Positions 1-12,600 are shown, counted from the first letter of the stretch. The stretch: 64,000 bases of DNA from Cryptomeria japonica (GCF_030272615.1 NC_081410.1:503864942-503928941), one strand, 5' to 3'. Numbers and translations: made by a program. Notes: generated from the sequence alone by a model not told the origin.

Positions 1-986
1 ACAGAGTCAAGTACAGGTTGTGCTTGATATAGATCTCCAACAAAGATCGTGTCAAGGTTCCCAAAATGTGCAGTGGGCATTTGCATTATGTCACGTAACC
101 TTTTGTCAATGTATTGTAAGAATGTAGAGCCCACAAGTGATATTTCATCTATAAGAAGTACATGGAGTTGTTTGTAATGCTTTGACATTTTGTCTAGTGT
201 TCCAGTATTGAGTGGAAGAAATTCAGATTTGTTAAATGGAATGTGAAAGGCTGAATGTAATGTGATTCCACCTATGTTATATGTTGCTTTTCTAGTGAAT
301 GCTATTTTAAGACCCTTTGGTTTGTCTGGATCATTTTCGATAGATGTGTTATAAATACGTACTAGCGCTTTGTATATCGCGTTTGTAGTGAAAGTCTTTC
401 CAGTTCCTGCTCCTCCTGTTAGAAACAAGTGCAATGGGGTTCTCATATTTTTTAATTTTTTAATCAAAATGTCCTTCACAATTTGTTGTTGTTCTTTATT
501 AAGCATTTTCCTTAATTTGAAGTACTTGTTGTTATCCATTATTTGTGGGTGTTGTCCGATTTCAAAGGACGTTACTAATTTGCTTAAAATCTTTTGGTGT
601 CCTATATTGTTCATGTATGATTGTATGTCGTATAGTTCCTTGTCTTTAGAATTTGTAAATGAAGAGGCCTCATCCTGTATGTTTTGATTTTGTAAGTTTA
701 CATCATTTACAACTTCATCAATGTCACCCCAAGTAGAAGTAGTGTTGTACGTAAACTTTGAATGATTCATTTGTATTGTTCTTTCATGATGTATATATGC
801 ACTTACCCATGAATTTAAATTATCTTTCAAAGTATTCTCATGTGTCGTAAATGGCACGTACAGTACTAATTGCTCTCGACAGTGGTTTTCTACATCTATA
901 TGTTTGTTGAAATTGATATAACGTATAATATTTGGTTTTTTTTTACGTTTGATATGTGTACCATTTTTGTTATATTCGGAGACGAA
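1..986 (-). pseudogene. Helitron Pif1-type DNA helicase domain (partial)
   Basis: Read on the minus strand this frame is open for about 328 codons and leaves the window at base 1. Motifs seen in order are a helicase lead-in LNKEQQQIVKDIL, Walker A LTGGAGTGKTFTT (rc of about 385-425), a motif Ia-like stretch RKATYNIGGITLHSAFH, Walker B LLIDEIS (near 150) and motif III GDLYQAQPV near the edge. This is the SF1B Pif1 helicase that forms the C-terminal part of Helitron RepHel proteins and unwinds DNA during rolling-circle transposition. The upstream part contains REQLVLYVPF, also typical of the Rep-helicase linker. An in-frame stop at 987-989 separates it from the preceding Rep segment in the same frame. 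The C-terminal helicase motifs are outside the window. Confidence 0.88.
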
Positions 987-2656
987 TTATGCAAGGCAAA
1001 TGTTTGCAATAGAGTTGGGCCGATTTATATAATAGTCTATAATGGATTTGCAAATTATGTTTTCAAATTCATCTGGTTCATTCTTGATCTGTTTCATAGA
1101 TTTAAGTATGAATGTACGGTCATTGTCAGATCGTGTATCTATGAATACACATTTTCTTGAGCTATAATTTAGTGGTAGTGATAGAACAATGTGTGCAACT
1201 TGCTGTGATGAAATTTGTTGAAGGTTTAGCAAAGCATTTCCAAGTTTACTTATCATCTTGATTTCATCAATATTGTCTTGTTGGTGATCTTTTTGAATTT
1301 TTTGGAAAGCGTGCGTCATTGATTTGTCAACTTTTGCCATGTATAAACTGCAATACATTGCTACAACATATGCATTTAGGATATATTGTGCATTTGTATT
1401 AGCCTTCCATAGGGGAGTTATTTTTTTTGAGAAACTATTGTTCCATATTTGTGATGCTTTCTTTGTAGGAGTAGTGTCGGTCTAAATATTGTAGATCGAA
1501 GAGCTAATATGTATTCTTCCTCTGTTAACTACATTTCATTTAAGAACATGTGCAAGGTGTATGAATTGTCATAGTTTCCTTTTTGCAATTTCAAATTTAT
1601 GTTTGTTGCAATGGTAGTTAGGGTTTCATTTTTTTCTGGCAATGGTTGCATTATCGTAGTATATTGCATTGGTGGAATGGGGAAATTGTATCTACAAACT
1701 CTTCTTCTAGATCTCTTACATTGCCTTGTGTGGTGATGTTTGTGCAGTATAGCTAAATCAGGACTCAAATGTTTTGTGCTACAAGTGATATACTTGTCAA
1801 CAAATTGTATTATGTCTGTATACTTGTCTTTCCCATAAACCGGTGCATTCTGAATCCATAAGAGGAAATGGTCATGTTCATTTCCTCGATTTTGAAATTC
1901 AATTACAAAGAAGTAATCTATGACATTTCCAAAGAAGGTGGAATCTATAAATATCAATTTTTTTAATGCATTTATCCTATGCCTATAGTATCGTGCACAA
2001 GTGATTGGATCATTTTTTATCAATTGGAATTTATCAATTTCCTTTATTTGATAAGATTCATGTTTTTCTAGTTTTGATTGGTGTACAGTTTGTAACTGTT
2101 GCAGTGAATTTGTGAGGGGTCCCCAATTTTGTTCTGCACTAGTGAAAGTAACAAAAAAAGTTGGAGGTCCAAGTTGTCGTATCATTGCAAATATGTTCTT
2201 TTTAAGTTGTTTTGTGTAGTCTGATGATATTCTCATTCTTTTGAAATCTGTGTAGCCTATATCTGATTTCAATAATTTCTCTAGGTTTGGCTTCTCCTTC
2301 ACATCCTTTGCACATAGCTTTCTTCCCTTTAGCTACCCTTTTCAAATTCATATCCACATTGTGGACAAAACTTGTCGTATAAGTACTTTGATTGTTTTGA
2401 AGAATAAGTTTGTTGTGTGGTATGCAAATTGTCTATTTGAATTTGTTAGTTCCCATTGTGAAATCTTTTGGTAGCTAAATCTTTTAACAATGTCTTCATC
2501 ATGCGGATTACCGAAGAATAATGTTGGAAAATTCATTTCTTCGGCATATGTGTCCTTGAAGATTCCAATTGGATAGAAATCTTGTGCAGGTGCAATTTCA
2601 ATGACTTTATCATCCATTTTTTGTATAGATGTAGATTTAGTGAATCCATGTATCAA
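987..2656 (-). pseudogene. Helitron Rep (HUH endonuclease) region, disrupted
   Basis: Three segments belong together. The stretch 2656-2348 contains APAQDFYPIGIF and FPTLFFG, typical of the lead-in to Helitron Rep. The stretch 2302-1529 holds the Helitron_like_N core, with the HUH motif as RGNEHDHFLLWI (His-Asp-His, rc of about 1865-1879), then FVDKYITC and RVCRYNFPIPPM. The stretch 1358-987 holds the linker MYCSLYMAKVDKSMTHAFQ and NYSSRKCVFIDTR. The HUH motif binds the metal for single-strand nicking at the element ends. Breaks are a cluster of stops around 2303-2347, a frameshift between 1529 and 1358, and a stop at 987-989. The segment starts given are only where open frames begin, not real starts; the original protein began near 4393. 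Confidence 0.85.
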
Positions 2657-2761
2657 TGTTTCAGATGGATGTTCTTGTTCTTTCTCATTATCTAACTCAT
2701 TATCAGTTGTACTAAGTTCACTGTTGTTTTCATCTTCATTGTTAGTCTTGAAACAGTCTTT

Positions 2762-3805
2762 CTAGTCCTCATTAATTTGGACATTTTTCCATTTGTATAG
2801 TTTTGTTTCAACCAATTGGGTTAGAGCTTGCTTGACAATGTTTGGGTGTATCATTCCCTTTTGGAAGGCATTTTTATACTGCAAGCATCTTTTGAGATAT
2901 ACAACTATCACTGTTGTACTATTGATTGGTTGTGGTAGTGCTTTTTGTATTATGTTCATGTTCACGGGAACATTAATAATAGAGCCTGTAAGTCCTATTT
3001 GGGATCTTTTATAGCCTAACTCCCATATTTGAGTGAATGCAATTCTGAGTGAAACAAGTCGTTCTTCTAGTATCGAGAGATTTTGTACATAGTGCAATGG
3101 TTTGTTTGTCCGTATATTACTTGGTGTAGCATACTTAGGCAACTTGGATTGCTTCAAATCAGTAAAGCATATTCGACATATGGAATCTGTCAATATAGTA
3201 TTATCACATTTTACTAACTTATAATATATTTGTTTTACTTTTTCTTTGATGGTTCTCATATCTTTTCTGAAATGTAATACATGGCATATTGTACATGTAT
3301 GTTTTGGGGTGTCTTCAATTGTTCTTTGGTAAATGTCAATTGGAGAGTAAGATTTTATCCTTGTTGACTTTCTTGATTTTATCATTGTACTTTGCTCGCA
3401 TTGTGTTGTATTATTATCATTTGAAGTTGTGTTCAGAGTTTGAAACATTTTATGCACATTTTCTTCAATGTTTTGATGCTCTTGATTATTTCTAATCATT
3501 TTCTTCAATTGGTGAAATGTTATTTTTTTTTTAAGATTGCTATTTTGTTCTCTAGTCTCCTGTTCTGAACTGATATTGTCAATTTCAAACTTTGGCCTTT
3601 TTGCATGGTCTATAATTTCTTCTTCTCTTTTTTTTCTTATAATTTTCTTAAATTCGTGTAATGTTATTTTCATTTTATGATTGGTCTTTTGTTTTTCAAT
3701 TTCATCTTTTGGACTGCTATTGTTAATTTCAAGCTTTTGTCTTTTCCGACTATCTATAATTTCGTCTTCTATCTTGTTTCTAATGAGTTGTTTAAGTTCA
3801 GATAA
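2762..3805 (-). pseudogene. Helitron N-terminal region with Cys-rich finger and DUF6570-like domain
   Basis: This segment lies in the same frame as the OTU segment upstream and the Rep segment downstream. It holds a basic repeated N-terminal part, then a Cys-rich finger (CTICHVLHFRKD, later SICRICFTD), then a block with EERLVSLRIAFTQIWELGY, GSIINVPVNM, LKRCLQYKNAFQKG and KLYKWKNVQI. That block matches my memory of DUF6570, which precedes Helitron_like_N in many Helitron proteins, best known to me from animals and fungi. The stop at 2762-2764 is followed by an acidic linker in the same frame, so it is probably a nonsense mutation rather than the original end. The stop at 3806-3808 likewise separates it from the OTU part. 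Confidence 0.75.
3450..3805 (-). repeat. Three 48-residue basic repeats inside the Helitron protein
   Basis: The protein repeats a unit with period exactly 48 residues (144 bp). It begins LSELKQLIRNKIEDEIID, then LHEFKKIIRKKREEEIID, then FHQLKKMIRNNQEHQNIE. Each is a short amphipathic, Lys/Arg-rich helix followed by a KRxKxEI(D/N)N-like tail. The first unit directly follows the in-frame stop at 3806-3808, which supports reading through that stop as the ancestral state. The function is unknown; basic helices would suit nucleic-acid contact. Confidence 0.7.
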
Positions 3806-4393
3806 TCATGTATTTTGGTGATATTTGGCATGTTTGTTTTCAAGTCTTAATAGTGGTTCGAAATGACCACTACGAGGATTAGCATCATGGAACAAGATGT
3901 AATATCTCTCACTTTGCAATGATTTGTTGTAGTGCAAGTACTTCTTCCCCGTTGTTGTTGACCAAACACATATTTGTATTTTTAACCAGTTTGATAGCCA
4001 ATGTATACAAAATATGTCTCCCCATAATCCAACTTCAGTGGGTGGTGTACATGGTTTTGCAGATAATCTCATCTTACGTAGATATGTTTCTTGATCTGGG
4101 ACATTATGTAGTTCTAGAAGAGTTGGTGGATGTAGTTCAAGGTTGTATGAGTTGATTGCTTCTATTTCACCTCTTGCAAGACATGTTTCAAAGTAGTCGA
4201 TTGTCCCATTTCAAAGTTTAATTGATGTGTATTTTCTTTTGAGCAATAGTTCAAAGGAATCAAATAGACAGTCACCTATATTGTACTTAAAATTATGTGC
4301 TCTATATAGTCCATTGTACTTCAGTACATTGTCAATGTTTTTTATTTGTTGTCAACCTGAACACTTGTAACTTTCAACATCTACTATCTCCAT
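3806..4393 (-). pseudogene. OTU-like cysteine protease domain of the Helitron
   Basis: The line starts at an ATG at 4391-4393, preceded in frame by a stop near 4420. It contains NIGDCLFDSFELLLKRKY, where the Cys of GDCLF (codon 4268-4270) would be the catalytic nucleophile. It continues to LWGDIFCIHWLSNWLKIQICVW and ends with GHFEPLL, where the His (codon 3863-3865) would be the catalytic partner. This order and spacing (GDCLF, then WGD near an ALS-like helix, then H-F/Y-E/D) is the OTU deubiquitinase fold signature. In-frame TGA codons sit at 4352-4354, 4211-4213 and 3806-3808, so it is broken in this copy. OTU domains are known in some Helitrons, mainly animal ones as far as I recall. Confidence 0.75.
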
Positions 4394-7300
4394 TTCTTGG
4401 TTGTCAGTATTTTTATTTTAATATTTGGATATGTTTTTGGAGAATACAAATTGGGTATTGTTGTTTGTGTTAGCTGATCTTGTGATTGTTAAATATGTAT
4501 GGAGTTGGTTGTATTTCACTTAGGTTGTGAAGTTTAATTGTGTGACATACTCTTGTTTGTCAATAAATGTGTGGATATCTACCACAAAAGTAGACAATGT
4601 GAGTACAAAAAGATTTTGTTGTATACTAGATATATTATTTTTAATGTACTTAATTACTTGCACTAAGGAAAATATACAATTATTATTAACTAATGCATAT
4701 ATATCTAATTTCCAATGCATTCAGATAAGCATGGATTAAAATAGTTTAATTTTTAAATGTTTGTATATCATTTCATAATTCACAGTAATTGCAATTGTAT
4801 AAATTACTCTTCTCTAAATTATTTCTTGTTTTAAATTATGGTTTTCCATTGCCTATTTCAAAATAGATACAACCAAGACAACAATGAATATAATGTTGTA
4901 AATGATTGTACTAGTTATATTGTATAGTCATTAAAAGTACAGGTCATTTGTACATGAATGACAAGTAAGGCGTTAAAAATTTCAATTGGTACTATGTAAT
5001 CTTCTAAAGATTTTGATGATGAGAAAGCACCAAAAATTATGTTCATTGACCAAAAGCTTGTTTACAAATTCATCACCAACCCACCTAAGGTAGCATTTCA
5101 TAGTTTCAAATATTTTTCAAATGCATTGAAGAAGAAGGGGACCCTAATTCTTGATAGGTGCATTGGTGAAAGGAAGATAGTTAAATCAAATTTCCTTCCA
5201 ACATAGTTTGCCATAAGACACAAAACCTTCAATGTAATGCTTCAACAAATTATTATTTCCACATAAATTAATATTTACATATTTATAGTTGATGACATAA
5301 GATTTTGGTAAATTGTTTTCTAAACTTTCTGAAGTATATGTTGTTCTAACTATATATACATGGTGGTGAATAATCATCCTTATTTTAGTAATTAGATTAC
5401 AAAGTGAAACTAAAGCATTTGTAAATAATACAACCATATGAAGCTTCCTATTACAAGAAATATTTGGTTGGAAACAGTTCACACCCTTGATATCTAATCT
5501 TTCAATATATCTGCAAAGAAGGGGCTTGACAAAGAGTTTGCACATTCTCTGAAATTTTGTTATAGTTCAAACTATAATAATTTTATTGCACAACTCTTCA
5601 CTTTGAATGCTTAAATGTCTTGCAAATATGTGCATAGTTCGATATTGTAGTTTTCCAATTGCTTCAAGTTGTTTTTGATCTTTTCTAAGTCCTTTTTTAC
5701 TTGTTGCACCTCCAATTCAACTTCTGAACATAGCTGACAACATTGTTTTCTTTGCTGTGGCAGGCTGGAACTCTTTTGTGTCAAGGAATAGTAGTCATTA
5801 CGTTGATGTTGAATTGATATGTCATTATTGAACTATTCAGTAGTTGACATGACTTCCACATTTAAAATTTTGTCACCTATAAGAAGCTTGGTGGATAAAT
5901 TGTTAGCTTTGTGGCATAGAGTATTTTGTTGAAGCCAAACTTGACTATCCTCTACAATATATGAGCCAAAGAAATTATTAGTGAATTCAATTATTGCATA
6001 GAAATGCCAAAAATCGGGAAAATCATGTACAAATAAGGCTCATACCAGTTATTTGATGTAGGTATACAAAATTTGAAGCTCTGTGTCCTACATTTTCCAA
6101 GGCTAGAGTTGACAAATGAGGTGTACTGGTATCATTTTCCAAACAATTACAGGTAATTAGACTTGCATCATTGTCACCTTCGCCTTTAATAATGTGACAA
6201 ACAATTGGTTGGGAAATGTATTTGTGGATAATATCATTCAATAATCCACTAGTTGGAGAAGGACTTATTGTGCTTGTCTTTTCCAGTGCTGGGGAAAATG
6301 GATTTGATGGAAACAAGTCTAAAGTATTAGTCGACAACATGTAGTCACCTTCTTCAATCTGTTGACTAACATTGTCAATGTCTATGGTACTATGTACAAT
6401 GGAATTAGCATACATGTCTGGTTTACTGTAAATAGATGCTCTAGACATTGGGCTACTGAGATGGCTAATATGAGGACAATGAAAATGTGAAAATAAGCAT
6501 CGACTTGTGCAAGTATTATATTTCCCTTGCTATCTTTGTATTTTTCTTAGCTTTCTAAAACCCCTTGATACAAATCCATTAAACAATGACCAATGCAAAG
6601 AAGTAGTAGAATATTACTATATTGCATGTCAATAATGTAATGAATAGAGGAGTGTCCTTTATTGTCACGAGCATCACAAATACGATGCACATCTCTACAA
6701 AGAGAGAAGCCATTTCTAATGGCAAGTTATTGTGATAGACAGGGGCAACCATTGTTTTAAATTTTATAGTAGTCTACTACCATGTGCACATGGTATTTTC
6801 ATGACCTGTACGAAATGTATACGAGTTTAGTAATTTGAATATGTGTCTTCTTTAACAATAGCATAATGAATATCAATGTAGAAAACAAATTTCTTGTTGA
6901 AAATTTAAATGAGGAGTATTTTGATAAATTTTTGGTTCTGCCTATAGAACTACATTATATCTACAATGGTAAGTTCATTTTTGTAAACAACACTCAGAAT
7001 ATGCCAAGATCATTTATTATTGCGAAGATTTTTCCACTGACAATCGAAATACATTTTTCCTACAATGTTAGGTTGAGTTTCAGTAATAATAAATTTGTAC
7101 ATCAAAATAAAGAAATGAATTGTACCTGTATTGCTGAAACTTGAAGCTAGTATTTAAGTCGATTTCCCTTGAATTTAGCAAATTGGGCTAATTTGAACAT
7201 TGCAATACAAGTAATCGACATAATGTGTCAGAACCTTGTTCAATGTAATGTCAACTATTTTGATTTGCTTTTGATTTTGAAACAAAAAGAATATTTCTAA

Positions 7301-8009
7301 GTCATTGTTGGATTTAATACTGCAAAAAAGAACTATTAAATTAATCAAACATTTGTGGACATAAGGTCTAACTATCTTTGCAAATATTTTTTTCACTTAA
7401 GTTGTGATCTTAAAATTATATACAAGGTATTTTCAATTCAATATAACAAAAAAGAACGATTTTTTTTTTTTTTTTTGGTAAAACATAAATTTGTTACTTT
7501 TTACTTGGACAAATAGATTATTTCTTACATGTTTGTTGTATGTACAAATAGATGGCTATATTAATTTCATTTTTGTGAACAAAAAATTAATTTGATATAA
7601 TAGAATTATTTTTCTTGTTATTTATATGTTTTCAATATATTACTTGCCTTGTTTTGGTGTGGTGTAATTAACTATTGATTTCATAGTGAATATTGCATTG
7701 TTCTAAGTGATTGGGTACTCATATATTTTTGCATTGCTATTGTTTTTCCCTTGTTTACTGATTACAAATCTGATATATTAAGTTTACGACAAGCACAATT
7801 CATGATTACAATGATCGATTTCATATTTTGACACACATACATCTCAAATAGAAATAACAATGACAAATTTAAATGTATACTTCCTTCTGAAAATGTCTTA
7901 TGTTTATGGCTAAAATATATTGATAGTAGTAAACATGGGAAGACATATAGCTTTTATAGTAAAATAGTAAAGCATAAACATAGGTGCATGACAAAGATGT
8001 GCATGCAAA
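4394..8009. other. AT-rich stretch with weak ORFs, nothing recognised
   Basis: No known domain was found. Two minus-strand ORFs of 119 and 141 codons (5186-5545 and 6023-6448) and one plus-strand ORF of 92 codons (6866-7144) are open but have no motif I recognise. The 6023-6448 product is Ser/Thr/Asn-rich and could be non-coding chance. A run of about 20 T lies near 7460-7478. Because this stretch lies upstream of the Helitron protein on the same strand, it may be element 5' sequence or captured cargo, but I cannot place the 5' terminus. Confidence 0.35.
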
Positions 8010-8585
8010 TTAAGAAGCCACTTGTGAAGCAAGTGTGGGAAATGTAGTTGTAATAGGAGGATGACAAGGAAGATGTGTGTATAAGAACATCAGTGCCTTG
8101 AAGACATTTGATAGCTTTCTTGTGAGATCAATACCTAAATGCTCACCATGTTCTTTCAACGCATGTGTAAAAACCAACTCACAATTATTGTTCACTGCAA
8201 CTTTTATAGCATTGTAAACACAAGAAGCTACATCACATAGTGCTATTGTGTCAGGCGAGAATATACCCCCCAAAAGACCATTATGGTTTTTTGTATCATA
8301 AGAATTGATAGCAACATTGTAACCAATCGATGGTGTGAAATAGTCTTGAATATATGTATTTGCAAACTTTTCCACAAACTCTGGGTCCTGCACCAAGTCC
8401 ATGCAATTTGACAAGAAACATGACACCACATCACTGTAGTAGACTGAACTAGAAGCATTCTGCAAGAATTCTTCACCTAATATTGTCCTCAGAGATGCTT
8501 CAGTGGAGGGAGAATGGAAATGAAATATGTGTGCCATCATGGTTGTATCAATTGGCCCAATAATTGGACAATCCCATTTCGGTGC
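8010..8585 (-). CDS. Unrecognised ORF, about 190 codons
   Basis: The minus-strand frame is open from an in-frame stop near 8586-8600 down to the stop at 8010. The first Met pair is at 8540, but the open frame extends upstream with coding-like sequence (APKWDCPIIGPIDTTMM), so the visible start may be an exon boundary or a lost start. The product is mixed in composition with regularly spaced Cys (VVSCFLSNCMDLVQD, ALCDVASCVYNAIKVA), no low complexity and no obvious signal peptide. A frame of this length is unlikely by chance in such AT-rich sequence. I do not recognise the family. It could be an exon of a host gene, Helitron cargo, or a remnant of an unknown element. Confidence 0.35.
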   Translation of the reverse strand, partial: APKWDCPIIGPIDTTMMAHIFHFHSPSTEASLRTILGEEFLQNASSSVYYSDVVSCFLSNCMDLVQDPEFVEKFANTYIQDYFTPSIGYNVAINSYDTKNHNGLLGGIFSPDTIALCDVASCVYNAIKVAVNNNCELVFTHALKEHGEHLGIDLTRKLSNVFKALMFLYTHLPCHPPITTTFPTLASQVAS

Positions 8586-8600
8586 GGAATATATATTCGC

Positions 8601-9641
8601 TTATTGGTTGGCACATTGTACATTCTATGATAATATGTAAATTCAAGTAGCATAAGCATAATTCAAGTACAATTATTTTTGGAAAAAAAAATTATTTTTT
8701 TAGAAATCTTTATCTCACTTAAACAAATGTGCCTATAATTTTTTTTTTCGTGTTTAATAAATATTAGTGAAAAATTTGAGCACTATATATTACTTTTAAT
8801 GTTTTGAAGCAAATATCAATGTTATTATTCTGAGGTCTCAAATGGGAACATGACAAATGTGTTAGGTGGAAATGATGAGACAAATGACTCAATTTAGCAT
8901 AAAATAAATAATTTATTTTAAAAATATCTTTGTATGAAAGAAATTAAAAATATAAAACATTAAACTAAATTTAAATGCCATGCATATACAAATTTTACCA
9001 TTACAATTTTTGACTTTTTTTTATTTTGTTAAGTATTAAAGTTTTATGTTTTTTATATAAGCATATTTGAACCAATACTTTTTATAAGTGAACAATGCAA
9101 AAGAACAAAGGAGAGAAAACATGTAGTTCTCAAAAAGTAAAAAAACTACAATACCATATTTGGTTCAATGGATAAAAAGAATGACCACAAAATTAACTAG
9201 GAATAGCAAAAATATAGAAAAAATACTATGAAGCACTTCTTAAGATTATAAGATGTTATATATGGATAAAAACTTAGAGATTTCTTTTCAAAAATAAAAG
9301 ACAAAAATAAAAGACAAGTTAATATTTACCGTCTTTACAAATATATTCTGATTTTTAACTTGTCAATGTTCATTCATCCTAGCTCCACTCTTAACATTAG
9401 TAACTAATCTATTACAATATGTAAATGTTTGTAAAAGTTGGTTCTCAAAATTTTAAATTACACACATATATTCTTGATTAGAAATAATTGTAATAGTGAA
9501 ATTAGTAGTTTCTTGATCCTCTAACATGTAAAAAATAGCATACTTCCATATTAGTATAACTAATCTTACTTTTCATCATATTACTTTCATTTTCACTCAA
9601 ATTCATGCATTTACTCTCGTTATTCAACTAATCATTTTATC

Positions 9642-9677
<36 letters not shown>

Positions 9678-12600
9678 AAAATTAATACTATAAAAATGAC
9701 CCTAAAAAAGCCTATTTTTAAATTTGAATCTGAACATTCACACCCAATCTTTTTACTAATTATTAGGAATAAACCTTAATAGATTACATTACATTTTGTG
9801 ATAATAATTGAAGAATTTATTCTTGGAGGAAAAAGCAGAAAAGTAAGTTTAAATATTTTGCAACATATTCTTTTTACACAACTTATTGGCTATCTTTAAC
9901 AATCTTTGACATCTCAAATATTTGGCTTTATTTCAAATGAAAGATAAATGGTTAGAAAAGAGCAGTGCAAGTTATGCTAAAACGCAAATAAAAACAAAAA
10001 AAAATAAATTATGCACACTGTGCACACTCTCACAAATAAATCCAGATTCAAAACATATACTGTAAGTGTAAATGAATATGTAAAAGCAAAAACTAAACAG
10101 TAAATAAATTACCTAGAAATAGAAAAACTTAATTTAAAAAAATTTCTATTAATTCACTTCTTATAAAGTAATTTAAAAGTGAGAGAATTTTGAATACAAG
10201 AATAATAGAGAAATGAAGATTAATGCATTTCAAAGGGCACTATAAAAAGCTATATACTTAAAAACAAAGTATAATGTTTTAAAACAATGCCACGTAGCAT
10301 GGTGGAAAAAGTTTCGTGTTGCGTGTTCATCTTTCAGAAGCGAAAATGTGGAGCATTCAACGTTTGGCATTTGTCTTTTCACTATTTCAAGTATGCTGAG
10401 TTCAATTGCTGGAGTTGAGAGCTCTGATTATAAGCTTCCATAAACAATTTAATGTGGGGAAAAAAATTGTATCTCGATAATACCTGTTACAGATTTAGAG
10501 GATCTGGTTTTGTTAATGGCGGCATAGTAAAGATCTTGTGATGGCTGGCATACTACCGGGGTTGAGTTTGCACATAGAAGAAGGTTTTCTCTCTAGCTTA
10601 GGTGACTTTTGTTGGGAAATCTGCTACAGGTGAGGAAAACACCTTTTCTACTCCACTTGCTTTATTTTCGCTGGTATAAATTCTTTAAAATTTGCAAAGT
10701 TGACTTGGCTTTCCACCATTGAGGTGATCAAGGTGAGAAGTCATCAGAGGATAAAGGCCTCTCTGTCTAGCTATGGGAGATAAATTAAAATCTCTTGAGG
10801 AAGTAAATTCCCTTAAGAATTTTCCTAGATACTTCTATGAAAAAAATATGGCCTGTAAGAAAATGGAGTGGTCTCCCACAAGCAGGAGAGAGTAGATTCA
10901 GAAGGCTTGTTATTCCTAAATGAGGACATTGGGGTTGTGAAAACCTAGGCTATGTAACAAATTCCTGTTGAATATAATGCCTTTAAGCAGATTTTATTAA
11001 GGTCTTGCAAATTTTATGAAAAAGATAACCTCACAACACACAGAATCCATTGACAGTGACCTGCATTATTATATGTTTTATTTCTTTGCCAAGTTAATTT
11101 GGGCAGAATTAAAAGCGCTGTAATTTACATTGCCGATTGATCTTGTATAGCTTTCTAAGTTTAAAAATTAGGTCACACTGCCACAACTTTGCCAAAAGAA
11201 TGAAAATCTAGTCAAAATTTGTCTACTTGGACCTAAATACTTGATATAGGTCATAACAACAAATAAATTCATTGAGAAACCCATATAAATTCATTTACAA
11301 TGATTGAAAAATACAGACATGCTAAGAGTTTCAGTAGTCTAGTAATCAGATGAAAGTCATTCCTTATCATAACTTGAGGTTGCTGCTAGAACATCTACAT
11401 GCATCCTATTGTTGCAATAGTCTAAATTATTATTTGCTTGATCTAACTTCTATGTAATTGTTACCTCAAGGTATATACCATTTAGCATCAGAAACAATCT
11501 GCTGTATATGTTTTATTTGGATTACTATATAATATTAAATATCATGAACTAAAATCCCTAGAAGGCCTGGAAGTCCAAAAATTTGTTTACACATATATAT
11601 CATATATCGATTAATTTATGTACATATTTTTCTTTTCTTAATGATGCATGCTCAATTTGTTCACTTCTCACATCTTTTTCATTATTTGGACTGATGAAGT
11701 TCTGAACTGTGAGATGTGCTTTATTTTGCCTGCCCTATTTAATATATATTCAGATACTATCTAGTATATTGTCAATATGAGTTGAGTGTCTACAGTTTAG
11801 CATATAGAGATTCTGGATGTGAAATTAGCAAGCATGGGCTGCCAAAATTGTGTTAAAGTTCCTTCTACATGCTAGAATCTCAATCCATCATTATACATGA
11901 CTGCCACTTTCTTTCGTCCTCTTTTTGCTTGTAAAAGGATGATGGCATTTTTGTAAAAAAATATTTACTATACAAATTTTTTTATCTTACCAATAAATAT
12001 GACCAGGATGAAGGCAAATATCTATTTATGGCTGCAAATAGCTTTTGTATTCTTATTCATGTCACTAGAATTGCAGACCTGGAGCTTCAACGTTACCCTC
12101 TCAGTCCTAAAGCACCACACCATTGTTACTAGTGAAGGAAGAGAGCAAGTATGGCTTGCTTCAGCGTTGGAAAGAACTTCAGCAAATCTCAGCTGTAAGA
12201 TTAATGAATATATTTCATAGAATAATTTAAAAATAGAGGTGAAGGATTATTAAGGGTTTAAAAATCACCAAGTCATGTAGTAGCCTCTTCTAAGCTCAAC
12301 CGTATGCAACTTATGTTGTTGTATTCTTTTTTTTTTTAACTGACTAACTATGTTAAAAAAGGGCGATTGATTTTACTAGAAGGTTCTGGAGGAATTTGTA
12401 TGCTGATTGGACTTTATACTTAATCGTCCAACCCTTGGAGCATTGAAGGGATTTAAAAGAGACAGGAATTTGAAAAAAGTGAAGTTTGGAAGAGTCTAAA
12501 TGCCTTAGATCTGTAAGAAGATTCTGCAGCTAGCCTCTTTGGTGGAGTTTTGATAATAAAAATTACTACACCTTGAACTTGAAAATAAGATTAGCTTTAT

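Larger units (their letters stand above)
1..4393 (-). mobile_element. Decayed autonomous-type Helitron with OTU domain, truncated by window edge
   Basis: A single minus-strand reading line carries, in order, an OTU-like protease, a cysteine-rich DUF6570-like region, a Helitron_like_N/HUH Rep region and a Pif1-type helicase. From 4393 down to 2348, and again from 2302 to 1529, all segments lie in one frame, broken only by single stop codons and one cluster of stops near 2303-2347. A frameshift between 1529 and 1358 moves the line to a second frame, which then runs to base 1. Rep plus Pif1 helicase in one protein is diagnostic of Helitrons, which move by rolling-circle replication. The 3' hairpin end lies beyond the left edge and I could not identify the 5' end. 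The several stops mean this copy is not functional. Confidence 0.88.

Noticed and set aside
370-1160. Plus-strand ORFs at the left end
   Set aside because: They are shadows of the Helitron helicase/Rep frame on the minus strand.
5186-6448. RPA-like or other accessory genes of a plant Helitron
   Set aside because: I looked for an OB-fold or zinc-finger pattern in the two minus-strand ORFs and found none, so they are only listed as unassigned.
7450-7480. Poly-T run as a terminator or retrotransposon tail
   Set aside because: No element body recognised on either side; homopolymers are common here.
11999-12220. Small secreted protein with hydrophobic N-terminus
   Set aside because: 73 codons, no homologous motif and no supporting context; likely chance.
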